46,760 nt of DNA from an uncultured Fimbriimonadaceae bacterium (lineage in GTDB: Bacteria > Armatimonadota > Fimbriimonadia > Fimbriimonadales > Fimbriimonadaceae). Made by a program: the position numbers and the translations under genes. Shown here piece after piece: positions 1 to 8,008 of this stretch. A model generated the notes under the pieces. It was not told the DNA's origin, made no database searches, and worked only from the letters and a program-made list of their open reading frames with translations. The DNA lies in the NCBI GenBank assembly GCA_937961665.1, contig CALGMO010000068.1, positions 1 to 46,760 of the forward strand, in the 5' to 3' direction. How positions within the stretch are numbered: the stretch's first letter is position 1; each line of letters opens with the position of its first letter.

Positions 1-640
1 CGCCGAGCGGAAACTCGGCGGCGGCGACGCCGGGCCGCCAAGGCAAGCCCCGCGAGGCCCAAGGCCGCCGTGATGGACTCCGGATCCGGTGCGCCGCTCA
101 CGCCGACGTGCAGATCGTCCAGCACAAAGTGCTCGCCGCAGCCTGGTTGGAAACCGCGGGGCGTTCCGTCGCGGCTCCTGAAGCTCACCCAGCCCACCCG
201 TCCCCATGGAGCACCACGCGGGACGGGCTGGCGGCGCTCACCACCGCCGTGCTGGACTGCACAGGCGAGCCGCGCAAAGATCCGACGATGTCGACGCTCG
301 GGCCGCCGTTCCATGGGCCGGCCAGGTGCAGGCTGTGCGGCGCGAAGGTGCCCGATGAGAGCCCGAAGCCCCCGCCTTCCAGGAAGTCGTTGATGGCCAC
401 GTTGGTGCAAGAACAGAGTCCGTGGAGGCAACCGCTAGGGTTTTTGTGGGAGCCGCCAGCCTCCAAGGAGAGGAAACGGCCGCTCCAGTCGAACGCACCT
501 TACGCATCCGGAAGGTTCCACTGGCCTTCGAATCCCTCGAGGTCCAACACCGCGGCCGAGGCGGCGCTCGCCAGTGAGACGGAGACCCCGCACGGCGCCG
601 GGGGTGTCCTCCTGCTTCGATCCACCCTCTGTAAGGGTCG
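1..640 (-). pseudogene. Broken PEP-CTERM sorted surface protein (partial at left edge)
   Basis: Read on the minus strand, a signal-peptide-like hydrophobic stretch (VSLASAASA, about 560-590) leads into a Gly/Ser/Trp-rich body and ends in a PEP-CTERM-like tail: APDPES, a hydrophobic Leu/Ala segment, then a run of arginines at positions 10-90. The frame is broken. A TAA stop lies in frame at 500-502, and could have arisen from a Gln codon. The body then meets TGA at 185-187, while the tail continues in the -1 frame (GWVSF... then FVLDDLHVG), as if one G had been lost from a G run near 190. An AGGAGG ribosome site near 615 is not followed by a start codon in the right frame, so the n-region also looks damaged. 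The last codons run off the window. I call it a decayed paralogue of the PEP-CTERM genes found elsewhere here. The stretch 641-785 holds nothing I recognise. Confidence 0.62.
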
Positions 641-785
641 CCGAACATGCGACACCTTCAGCTCAACACCGGTGTGACTGTTCCGCCGAAGAACGAGGAG
701 CCCCGGGGCGGTTCGCCTTGCGCGAGGCTGTTCCCCTGGACCCACGCGCCCGTTCTCTGGCCGGACCGGGCGACTCCGGGGCGGC

Positions 786-1748
786 CTAACCGTTCGCGGG
801 CGCTCGCTCGCCCGCCAGCCAGCAGGCCGCTCGTACCGGGTCGGCGTCCGCCAGCTCAGGCTCGGCGCTGCAGACGGCCGCTCGGTGCGGACACCTCGGG
901 CCGAAGGGGCAGCCCTCGGGCAGGTCGGTGAAGCTCGGCGGCTGACCCGGGATCGTCGGCAGCCGGTCCGCTCCCGGTCTCGGCATCGCGGCGAGCAGGG
1001 CTTGCGAGTAGGGGTGCCGGGGACGCCGCAGCACCTCCTCCGCCGACCCAGTCTCGACGATCCGACCGGCGTAGAAGACCGCGACGCGGTCGCTGACCGC
1101 GGCCACCACGCCGATGTCGTGCGAGATCAGCAGCACCGCCGTCCCCTCCCGCTCTTGGAGCTCCTCGATGAGCCGGAGGATCTGCGCCTGCAGCGTCACG
1201 TCGAGGGCCGTGGTCGGCTCGTCGGCGATCAGGACCTTGGGTCGGCAGGCGAAGGCCGCCGCGATCACCACCCGCTGCCGCTGGCCGCCGCTCATCTGAT
1301 GCGGGTACTTGCGGGCCGCCGCCTGCGGCTCGGGCACTCCCACCTGTCGGAGCAGGCTCACCGCCTCCTCTCTGGCCCGGTGGCGCGGCCACCCGCGATG
1401 CACCTCCAGAACCTCCGCGATCTGGTCGCCCACGCGCATCACGGGGTTCAGGCTGGCGAACGGATCCTGCATCACCAGCGCGATCTGGCTACCCCTGACC
1501 TTTCGCCACGCCGCCTCCGGCAGGCCCACGAGCTCGCTCCCCTCCAGCCGAACGGAGCCGCTGACGGAGCCGGACCGTGGCACCATGCCCATCAGCGCGT
1601 AGCCGGTCATGCTCTTGCCGCAGCCCGACTCGCCCACCACTCCGAGAGTCTCGGCGCGGTCCAGCTCGAACGACACGCCGCGCACCACCTCGGTCACGCC
1701 GAATCGAACCCGAAGCCCGCTCACCTCCAACAGCGCCACAGGCGGCAT
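786..1748 (-). CDS. Oligopeptide/dipeptide ABC transporter ATP-binding protein (DppD/OppD type)
   Basis: This is a 320-aa ATPase that would energise import of peptides or a related solute at the inner face of the membrane. Walker A is GESGCGKS at residues 39-46. The signature is MSGGQRQR, and Walker B is VLIADEPTTALD followed by the H-loop in LLISHD. After the NBD comes the C-terminal oligopeptide-family extension, with the Cys-rich CPFGPRCPHRAAVC segment typical of OppD/OppF-type subunits. The family normally works with a second ATPase, two permeases and a binding protein; none of these is next to it in this window. The ATG at 1748 has GAGG about seven bases upstream. It lies inside a perfect inverted repeat (1741-1757). 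It is transcribed divergently from the response regulator. Confidence 0.9.
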   Translation of the reverse strand: MPPVALLEVSGLRVRFGVTEVVRGVSFELDRAETLGVVGESGCGKSMTGYALMGMVPRSGSVSGSVRLEGSELVGLPEAAWRKVRGSQIALVMQDPFASLNPVMRVGDQIAEVLEVHRGWPRHRAREEAVSLLRQVGVPEPQAAARKYPHQMSGGQRQRVVIAAAFACRPKVLIADEPTTALDVTLQAQILRLIEELQEREGTAVLLISHDIGVVAAVSDRVAVFYAGRIVETGSAEEVLRRPRHPYSQALLAAMPRPGADRLPTIPGQPPSFTDLPEGCPFGPRCPHRAAVCSAEPELADADPVRAACWLAGERAPANG

Positions 1749-1757
1749 TATGCCGCC
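1741..1757. repeat. Perfect inverted repeat over the start codon of the ABC ATPase gene
   Basis: GGCGGCA-TTA-TGCCGCC has two 7-bp arms around a 3-bp centre. The start codon of the minus-strand ATPase gene sits inside it. In the RNA the hairpin would enclose the ATG and touch the GAGG ribosome site. It could damp translation or serve as an operator in the short divergent region; which of these, if any, is not decidable from sequence. Confidence 0.4.
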
Positions 1758-1789
1758 TCGGAGATGGAACCTTCTGGAAGGCGTCTAGG

Positions 1790-1795
1790 TATATT
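1790..1795 (+). promoter_or_regulatory. Candidate -10 box of a leaderless response-regulator transcript
   Basis: TATATT lies seven bases before the ATG at 1803, so the expected transcription start is at or very near the A of the start codon. No Shine-Dalgarno sequence precedes this ATG. I see no convincing -35 hexamer. Together this fits a leaderless mRNA, a known mode in several GC-rich phyla, but it is only a pattern match. Confidence 0.35.
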
Positions 1796-1802
1796 GCCTT
1801 AT

Positions 1803-2465
1803 ATGGCGCAGACGATCCGCGTTGTCGTCGTCGACGATGAGGCGCCCTACCGGGCGGCTCTTCAGAAGACCCTGACCCTCATGCCCGAGTGCCAGCTGAT
1901 CGGCCTGTGCAAGGATGGACAGGAAGCCCTCGAGGTCTGCCTCGCCGATCCGCCCGACGTGCTGCTCACCGACCTGAACATGCCGCGCATGGGCGGGATC
2001 GAGCTGATCCGCAAGCTCCTGAAGCAGGAGAAGAACGTCAAAGTGGTCGTTCTGACCGTCCAGGAGGACGACGAGACCGTGTACGAGGCGTTTCGCGCCG
2101 GAGCCCTCGGCTACCTCTTGAAGACCTCCACGCCGCAGGACGTCATCGAGGCCATCCGCCTGGCCAACCAGGGCGAGGCCAAGATCACGCCGCGCATCGC
2201 CGCCAAGGTCATCGAGGACTTCCGCAAGGTGGACGAAGAGGAGGAGGGCGACGAGAGCGAGCTGTACGTGCTGAGTGACCGGGAGACGGAGATCTTGGAG
2301 TACGTGGCGCAGGGCCTCCGGAACAAGGACATCGCCGCCAAGCTCTGCATCGCGGAGAAGACGGTGAAGAACCACGTCAGCAACATCCTGAAGGCGCTTC
2401 AGGTGAACAGCCGGACAGAAGCCGCCATGAAGGCCGTCAAGGCCAAGCTCGTCGAGAAGGGCTGA
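1803..2465 (+). CDS. NarL/LuxR-family response regulator
   Basis: This 220-aa two-domain regulator has an N-terminal receiver (residues about 5-120) with the acidic pocket DDE at 11-13, phospho-acceptor Asp57 in LLTDLNMP, the switch Thr in VVLTV and the conserved Lys in YLLKTS. A short acidic linker (EEEEGDESE) follows. The C-terminal LuxR-type helix-turn-helix starts at LSDRETEIL and contains NKDIAAKL and EKTVKNHVSNIL. It should bind DNA when phosphorylated by a histidine kinase, but no kinase is adjacent, so its signal is unknown. The open frame extends far upstream, but ATG 1803 is the only start that gives a standard receiver N-terminus. A strong hairpin follows the stop. Confidence 0.92.
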   Translation: MAQTIRVVVVDDEAPYRAALQKTLTLMPECQLIGLCKDGQEALEVCLADPPDVLLTDLNMPRMGGIELIRKLLKQEKNVKVVVLTVQEDDETVYEAFRAGALGYLLKTSTPQDVIEAIRLANQGEAKITPRIAAKVIEDFRKVDEEEEGDESELYVLSDRETEILEYVAQGLRNKDIAAKLCIAEKTVKNHVSNILKALQVNSRTEAAMKAVKAKLVEKG

Positions 2466-2487
2466 GGCCGGCTGGCCGCGAGAGGAC

Positions 2488-2515
2488 GGCGGGGGCCGGC
2501 GAGCCGGCCCCCGCC
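2488..2515 (+). terminator. Terminator hairpin between convergent genes
   Basis: A perfect 13-bp GC stem (left arm 2488-2500, right arm 2503-2515) with a tiny GA loop is followed by GCTCTTTA. It lies between the response regulator (+) and the HExxH protein gene (-), so it may stop transcription from both sides. Confidence 0.8.
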
Positions 2516-2520
2516 GCTCT

Positions 2521-4655
2521 TTACTGGCTCCATCCGGGCGGAGGCACGAGCCTCACCTCGAACGCAGCCCGCTCCCGAAGACCCTTCCAGAAGGCCAGGT
2601 TGAGGTCCGAGATCTCCTGGAAGTGCACGAAGTCTCCCTGGCCGGTGCGGACCAGGCACAGCAGCACCGTGTTCGCCTCGCCGTAGGTGTGGCGGATCGG
2701 CTTGGGAAACGGGCTGCCCTCGAATTCCACGCGTCCGTCGGCGTCCAGCCGCAGACGCAGATCGGGGTCGCCCTCGTACCTCTTGCCGTACCAGGCGCTC
2801 GGATCCGGCTTGGCCCGCCAGATCCAGAGCCTCGCTCCGGCGGCGGGCTCGCCGCTCGGCAGCAGGAACCTCCAGGCGGTTCGGCGCGGCAGGTCGGTGT
2901 TCAGCCACTCGCCGATCACCGTGGGTGAGTTCTTTTTCCGCCCCGGGCCCTCTTTCCGGCCACGCGCTGCCACGCCCCCGCCACGTATTCGTCGATCACC
3001 GAGTAGTCGCCGCCCATCATCCCCGGATGCTTCTGGTAGCGCACGAACCGCTCGGGCAGAAGCCCGCCGACCAGAGGCTTGCCGTCCACCTGGACGCGGA
3101 TCTGGTTCGGATGGACGTCGAAGCCGTAGCTGTCGATGTGGTAGCGCGCGTGGTGCAGCTCGTGGATCAGCGCGAGGTCGGCGAGGAACGGGGGAGGACT
3201 CTTGAGCGGCGAACCCTCGTGGGGTCTGACGGCCCAGTAGTCGCTCACGCTGGAGTCGGCCTCGGCGCTGAAGCCCCAAGCGAGGTCTACCGTCTTGTCG
3301 GTGTTGTCCGGGTTGTTGCTCGGCAAGCCGCCGCTCAGCGGAAGCGCCAAGGTCGGCACCACGACCAGCCGATCCAGCCGGAGGCGGTCCAACAGGCCTT
3401 CGGGAGAGATCGAGGGGTACCTCGCGGCGGCCATCATGCCGTTCCACAGATCGAGGACGAACCAAGCCCAGTCGGCGAAGGTCTCGTTCCCGGGGTTCTG
3501 AAGGTGCTGATGGTCCAGGAAGTGGTCCCAGATGCGCTGATCCACCCAGAACCCCACGGCGAGCGCGTTCGTGCGGAACTCGCGGGCGTTGTTGCCGGGG
3601 TTGGCGTCCCATTCCGGAGGGAGGATCTCGAACCGGACGTTCTCTCCGCTCTGCTTCCACCTCCGGGGCAGATCCGCGTGCGCCCAACGGTCGGCGGCCA
3701 GATTCAGGGTGCCCTCGGCGACCGTACGCCCGTCGACCGTCCATCGGCAGCGCACGCCCCGCGCCGGACGGTGGTGCGACACGAGCCAAGCCCTCCAGAC
3801 GACCCTCTCGCCCTCGCCCGGCCAGCCGGGTCCGTTCCCACGGTCCGGGGCGTCGTAGTCGGTCCTCGGCAGCCGCTCGATGTGAAGCACGCCCACGTCC
3901 GTCCTCCGGTGCAGGCGGGGATAGGCGAACACCGTGAGTTCGAGGGAGGCCTTCAGCGGCCCGGCCGCCGCGGTCAGGGCGGCCTTCTCCGTTCCTTCCT
4001 GCACCCGCTTGGCCTGCCAACCGTCGCGCCACCGCCGGAACCCGTCTCCGGACCAGCGAACCTGATCCGTAACGTCCACCTCGGTGCCGCCCGCCTTCGC
4101 GAACGCCCGCGCCCGGACGATGCCCTCGGAGGCCACCCGGTCCGAGGGCTGCCACTCCGGCCGGTTCGGGACGCGCTGGACCCGCAGAGACTCGGCGGGA
4201 GCCAAGCGGGCCGGATGCCAATCGAACACGTGCGCGTAGTCGTCGCCCGCGAGGCGTTTGATCCAGAGCCGGAACGCCCTCGCCACCACGGGCCTCTCCA
4301 GCTCCGCCAGGAGCTCACCGCGCTCGCTCGTCTCCCGATCGACCAAGCGAAGGTAGGATCCGCCCCTCGCCGCCAGGTCCTCGGCCGATCCGGCGCACTC
4401 GATCACCACCCGGCTTCGATCGGCAACCAGCACGCGGAAGGCCCGCACCTCCGTCGGCGCGGGAAGCTCCACCACGATCTCCGCAGGGTTGACGGAGGGT
4501 GTGCGGAACAGCGTGCCCTCGTCGCCGTCGATCGCCTGAGCTGGCCCGCCGATGTCGCTGCGCGTGGCGCGCACCACTCGGGCCGGACCCCACGGCTCGG
4601 GCAGCGGGACCCACAGCGGCGGTGCGAGCGCGACCAAGGAGGCGACGACGAGCAT
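2521..4655 (-). pseudogene. Secreted discoidin-like / HExxH metalloprotease-like protein, frame broken at an A run
   Basis: A gene of about 711 codons is split between two frames. The first frame (start ATG 4655) has a hydrophobic signal-like N-terminus, then a discoidin (F5/8 type C)-like region around residues 25-160 (AIDGDEGT, FRLWIK), and beta-rich middle domains. A zinc-site motif HELHH lies at residues 498-502 (bases 3164-3150), followed by IDEYVAG. This frame stops at 2916-2918 just after a GGAAAAAG run near 2930. The -1 frame then continues for about 135 codons with clear coding character (IGEWLNTDLPRRTAW, WIWRAKPDPSAWYGKRY) to a stop at 2521. Loss of one A from A6 explains the break; sequencing error or ribosomal slippage are alternatives. 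The family was not recognised; a protease-like role is inferred only from HExxH and export. Confidence 0.6.
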
Positions 4656-4678
4656 GCCTCCAATCTAGGGCGAAGCGC

Positions 4679-5914
4679 TCAGGACAGCAACCGCGTCGGG
4701 TTCTGGAGGTACTCCTTGACCTTGTTGACGAAGCGGGCGCCGTCCGCGCCGTCCAGCACGCGGTGGTCGCAGGACAGCGTGATGTTCATGCGCTCGCGGA
4801 TCTCGATCTCGTCCTCGTCGTTCACCACCACGGTCTTCCGGGCGGTGGCGACGGCCAAGATCGCGGCGTTCGGGGTGTTGATGATCGCACCGAACTCGTC
4901 CACGTCGAGCATGCCCATGTTGCTGATGCTGAACGTGCTTCCGGTCAGCTCGTCCGGGCTCAGCTTGTTGTCGCGGGCCTTGGCGGCCAGCTCCTTGGCC
5001 TTGGCCGAGATCTGGCGGAGCGTCAGCTGGTCGGCGTTCTTCAGGACCGGCACGGTCAGACCGTCCGGCACCGCGACGGCCATGCCGATGTTCACCGCAC
5101 CGTGGCGTACGACCGAGTCGCCCTGAAAGCTCGCGTTCACCTCGGGCATGTCGCGGAGCGCCAGGGCGCAGGCCCGGATCACGAAGTCGTTGACCGACAC
5201 CTTGCCGCTGCCCTCGGCCTCGAACTGCCGACGCAGCGCCTGGATGGCGTCCACGTCCACCGCCACGGTGACGTAGAAGTGGGGCGCCTGCTGCTTGCTC
5301 TGGGCGGTCCGCTGGGCCGTGATCTGGCGGAGCCGCGTGAGCTTCACGACGGTGTCCTCGGGAGCGGCGGAGACCGGCGCGGGCTCTGCGACCGGGAACT
5401 TCGGCAGCTTGGGACCGGCGGCGAGGGCGGCCCGCACGTCCTTCTCCACGATCCTGCCTCCCGGCCCGGTTCCGACCACGGAGGAGAGGTCGAGACCGGC
5501 CTCCGCGGCGATCTTCCGTGCGAGCGGGCTTGCCTTGATCCGGTCGGAGGCGGACGGCGCGGCCGGGGCCTCCGGCTGCGCGGGCGCGGCGGATGGCGCG
5601 GGCTCTCCGGCTGCCTGCTGGCTAGGTGCCGTCGCGGATCCCGACGCCGCGCCTCCCCAGCCCTCCGGGAGCTTCTCGCCGTTCCGCAGGATGGCGGCGA
5701 TGGGCCGTCCCACGGGCACCGTCTCTCCCGGCCCGATCAGGAAGCCGGTGAGGATGCCGCTGGCCGGCGCCTCCAGCTCGAGCGTGGCCTTGTCGGTCTG
5801 GATCGTGCCGATCACCTCGCCGCTCTTGACCTTCTCCCCGTCCTTCTTGAGCCAGTCGACGAGGGTCCCCTCCTCCATGCCGTCGCCCATCTTGGGCATG
5901 ATCACTTCTGTCAT
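4679..5914 (-). CDS. pdhC: Dihydrolipoamide acyltransferase (E2) of a 2-oxoacid dehydrogenase complex
   Basis: The 411-aa E2 core protein carries acyl groups on a lipoyl arm and passes them to CoA in the pyruvate (or related 2-oxoacid) dehydrogenase complex. The order is a lipoyl domain (residues 1-78) with Lys42 in QTDKATLE, an Ala/Pro-rich linker, a peripheral-subunit-binding domain (about 125-165, ASPLARKIAAEAG and GTGPGGRI), a second flexible linker, and the catalytic domain ending with SCDHRVLDGADGA, which holds the active-site His and Asp. The start ATG 5914 is chosen because it begins the lipoyl domain (MTEVIMPKMGDG) and has GGAG seven bases upstream; the open frame continues upstream without meaning. 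E1 and E3 are not nearby, so the substrate (pyruvate versus branched-chain) is not settled. Confidence 0.9.
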   Translation of the reverse strand: MTEVIMPKMGDGMEEGTLVDWLKKDGEKVKSGEVIGTIQTDKATLELEAPASGILTGFLIGPGETVPVGRPIAAILRNGEKLPEGWGGAASGSATAPSQQAAGEPAPSAAPAQPEAPAAPSASDRIKASPLARKIAAEAGLDLSSVVGTGPGGRIVEKDVRAALAAGPKLPKFPVAEPAPVSAAPEDTVVKLTRLRQITAQRTAQSKQQAPHFYVTVAVDVDAIQALRRQFEAEGSGKVSVNDFVIRACALALRDMPEVNASFQGDSVVRHGAVNIGMAVAVPDGLTVPVLKNADQLTLRQISAKAKELAAKARDNKLSPDELTGSTFSISNMGMLDVDEFGAIINTPNAAILAVATARKTVVVNDEDEIEIRERMNITLSCDHRVLDGADGARFVNKVKEYLQNPTRLLS

Positions 5915-5981
5915 GTTCGCTCCGCTCGCTCCTTGGGAATCTGCCTCAAGGTTACCTGCCCCCGGCCCGACAGGCACGGAC

Positions 5982-7004
5982 TCAGTCGGACTGCAGCAGC
6001 GCGAGCGCCGCGCCTCCCAGCACTCCCGCCTGCTCCAGGCACTGCGCCGGCGCGATCGTCTGCACGTCCGCCCACAGGCTCTCGATGGTGGCGTCGCGGG
6101 CGACCGCGATCGCCGGCTCCAACAGCCACTTGCCGGCCTTGGCGATCTGGCCACCGATGGCGACCACGCTCGGCGCGAACAGGTTGATGGCGTTCGCGAT
6201 GCCCAGCCCCAGGAACGACCCGACCTCGCGCCAGACTTGGATCGCCAGCTCGTCGCCCCGCTCCGCGGCATCGTACAGCATTTTGGGGCTGATCTTGGAC
6301 AGATCGCCCCCGCAAAGCTCGGTCAGCAGGCTGGTGCGCCCCCGGACCAGCCGGTACACGGCCCGCTTGACGATGCTGTCGCGCTGGCAGTAGGCCTCCA
6401 CGGTGCCGTACAGACCGGCCGTCGTGTCGAGTCCGTCCCGAAGGATCACCATGTGCCCGCCCTCGGCGCCTCCCTTGTTGCCGCCCAGCAGCAGCGCCGG
6501 GCCCCGCACGTCCCCCTGCAGGCTGGCAGGGCCGAACACGACGCCGAAGCCGATTCCGGTGCCGACGGTGAACATGACCAGGCAGTCCGCGGAGTTCCTC
6601 CCCAGCCCGAACCGGTACTCGCCGAGCGCCGCGAGGTTCGCGTCGTTGCCCATGGCCATCGGCAGGTCGAGGTGCGCCCGCAGCAGCTCCCGGAACGGCA
6701 CGTCCTTCCAGTAGTGGAACACGTCTCCGACGCGGGTTCCGAGGTTCGGCGACCACCGCACGACCCCCTTGGCGTCGTCCACCGTGCCGGGGATGGCGAT
6801 GCCCACGCGGCGCACGTCGGCCTTGGCCGCGGCGATCGCCTCGTGCACCGTCAGGGCCACGGCCTGCGCCGTCGCCTCGGCGCCCTCCTCTCCCCGAGAC
6901 GGGTTCTCGATGGGCTTGCCGACGATCTCGCCATCTGGGGCGACGACCGCCGCGCGAACGTTGGTGCCACCCAGATCCACTCCGACGACATGCGCAGTGC
7001 TCAC
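5982..7004 (-). CDS. ROK-family sugar kinase (glucokinase-like) lacking the zinc motif
   Basis: This is a 340-aa member of the ROK family, which phosphorylates glucose or related sugars with ATP. The phosphate-binding loop is VDLGGTN (residues 9-15), and the catalytic Asp121 lies in GNDANLAALGE. A glycine-rich TVGTGIGFG follows at 147-155, then EGGH at 181-184. In most ROK proteins the next segment is a CxCGxxGCxE zinc site. Here it reads DTTAGLYGTVEAY, so the cysteines are replaced while the downstream EAY is kept. The sugar specificity therefore cannot be assumed. It lies 67 bp upstream of the E2 gene and may be cotranscribed with it. The ATG at 7004 begins the fold directly. Confidence 0.85.
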   Translation of the reverse strand: MSTAHVVGVDLGGTNVRAAVVAPDGEIVGKPIENPSRGEEGAEATAQAVALTVHEAIAAAKADVRRVGIAIPGTVDDAKGVVRWSPNLGTRVGDVFHYWKDVPFRELLRAHLDLPMAMGNDANLAALGEYRFGLGRNSADCLVMFTVGTGIGFGVVFGPASLQGDVRGPALLLGGNKGGAEGGHMVILRDGLDTTAGLYGTVEAYCQRDSIVKRAVYRLVRGRTSLLTELCGGDLSKISPKMLYDAAERGDELAIQVWREVGSFLGLGIANAINLFAPSVVAIGGQIAKAGKWLLEPAIAVARDATIESLWADVQTIAPAQCLEQAGVLGGAALALLQSD

Positions 7005-7036
7005 GGAGCAGGATTATGCCACCCCAGGCGCGGCGA

Positions 7037-7065
7037 GGGCCCGGTCGCCTGCGGCGACCGGGCCC
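7037..7065 (-). terminator. Hairpin downstream of superoxide dismutase
   Basis: A perfect 13-bp stem (left arm 7037-7049, right arm 7053-7065) with a 3-base loop sits in the 83-bp gap between the sod stop and the ROK start. There is no T tract on either side, so it may be an attenuator or RNA end stabiliser rather than a classic intrinsic terminator. Confidence 0.6.
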
Positions 7066-7087
7066 TTGGAGTCGACCGGTCGCTGGC

Positions 7088-7816
7088 TCAGCGCAGCGCG
7101 GCCTTCAGGCGCGCGTTGACCGCGTCCCAGTCGATGACCTGCAGGTAGGCGTCGATGTACTTGGCGCGGGCGGTCTGGAAGTCCAGATAGTAGGCGTGCT
7201 CGTACACGTCCAGCGCCAGGACGACCGTGTGGTTCCAGATCGGGAAGGTGTTCTGGGCGTCGCCGATGTAGTTGAACACCCGCTGCTCCTCGTGGTCGTA
7301 GGCCAGGAAGGCCCAGCCTCGACCGGCGATCCCCGTGGCCTTGAAGTCCGCGGCCCACTTCTCGAAGCTGCCGTAAGCCTCCTGGATCAGGTCCGCGATC
7401 GCTCCGGTGGCCGGACCGCCCTGACCTCCGATCGTGTCGAAGTACACGTTGTGGTTGATGTAGCCCTCGTAGGCGAAGGTGAGGTCCACCTTCAGCGCGC
7501 GGATGGCGCTGTAGATCTGGTTGGCCTTCGCGGGGTCGACCTCCAGCTCGGCGAGCGCCTTGCGGATCTCGTTGGTCTTGTTGGCGTAGCCCTGCCAGAG
7601 CTTGAGGTGCTCGTCGTGCGTCTGGCGACTGATGCCGACGCGCTCCGTCGTGTAGACCTTCTCGGGGATGGCTTGCGGTACGGTCACGAGTTTCGGTTCC
7701 ATGGTCGTTTCGTTGCGAGCGCGCCGCGCGGCCCAGGCTCCGGAGGAAAGCGACGAGAGCATTCCTGCGGCCAGTCCGCAGGCGATCAGCTCGCGTCGGG
7801 TCAGTCCGTGGTCCAT
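7088..7816 (-). CDS. Fe/Mn superoxide dismutase with Tat signal
   Basis: The enzyme converts superoxide to hydrogen peroxide and oxygen. From ATG 7816 the product is 242 aa. The first 30 residues form a twin-arginine-like signal (LTRRELIACGLAAGML, then SGAWA), so the enzyme is probably exported folded with its metal. The four metal ligands of the family are visible: His70 (THDEH), His122 (INHNVYF), Asp203 and His207 (LDVYEHAYYLDF). Sequence alone does not decide Fe versus Mn. A start at an upstream codon (7939) would add a non-homologous leader, and a later ATG (MEPKL) would remove the signal. The ribosome site for 7816 (GGAG) is very close to the ATG, so the start is likely but not certain. 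Confidence 0.9.
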   Translation of the reverse strand: MDHGLTRRELIACGLAAGMLSSLSSGAWAARRARNETTMEPKLVTVPQAIPEKVYTTERVGISRQTHDEHLKLWQGYANKTNEIRKALAELEVDPAKANQIYSAIRALKVDLTFAYEGYINHNVYFDTIGGQGGPATGAIADLIQEAYGSFEKWAADFKATGIAGRGWAFLAYDHEEQRVFNYIGDAQNTFPIWNHTVVLALDVYEHAYYLDFQTARAKYIDAYLQVIDWDAVNARLKAALR

Positions 7817-7951
7817 CGCTCCGAAGCCGCGCGGTCGCGTCCTCCTCTGCAACAAGGATGAACCGTCGCTAACCTTCGGATGCGGAACTTGGGACCCCCG
7901 CGGGACCCTCCTGGCGAGCGTTCGGGTCCATTGGACCACCCCGAAACGACG

Positions 7952-7984
7952 GGCGGGTTCGGATCGATCCGACCCGAACCCGCC
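7952..7984 (-). terminator. Terminator hairpin of the PEP-CTERM gene at 8009
   Basis: Arms 7952-7966 and 7970-7984 pair over 15 positions. The single irregular pair is G-U when read as minus-strand RNA but A-C on the plus strand, which supports a minus-strand role. It lies just past the stop of the PEP-CTERM gene and upstream of sod. Confidence 0.7.
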
Positions 7985-8008
7985 GCGGCCCCTTGGGGAG
8001 AGGACGCT

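Noticed and set aside
108-677. Plus-strand open frame of 189 codons at the left edge
   Set aside because: The coding signal (signal peptide, PEP-CTERM tail) is on the minus strand; this frame has no recognisable feature.
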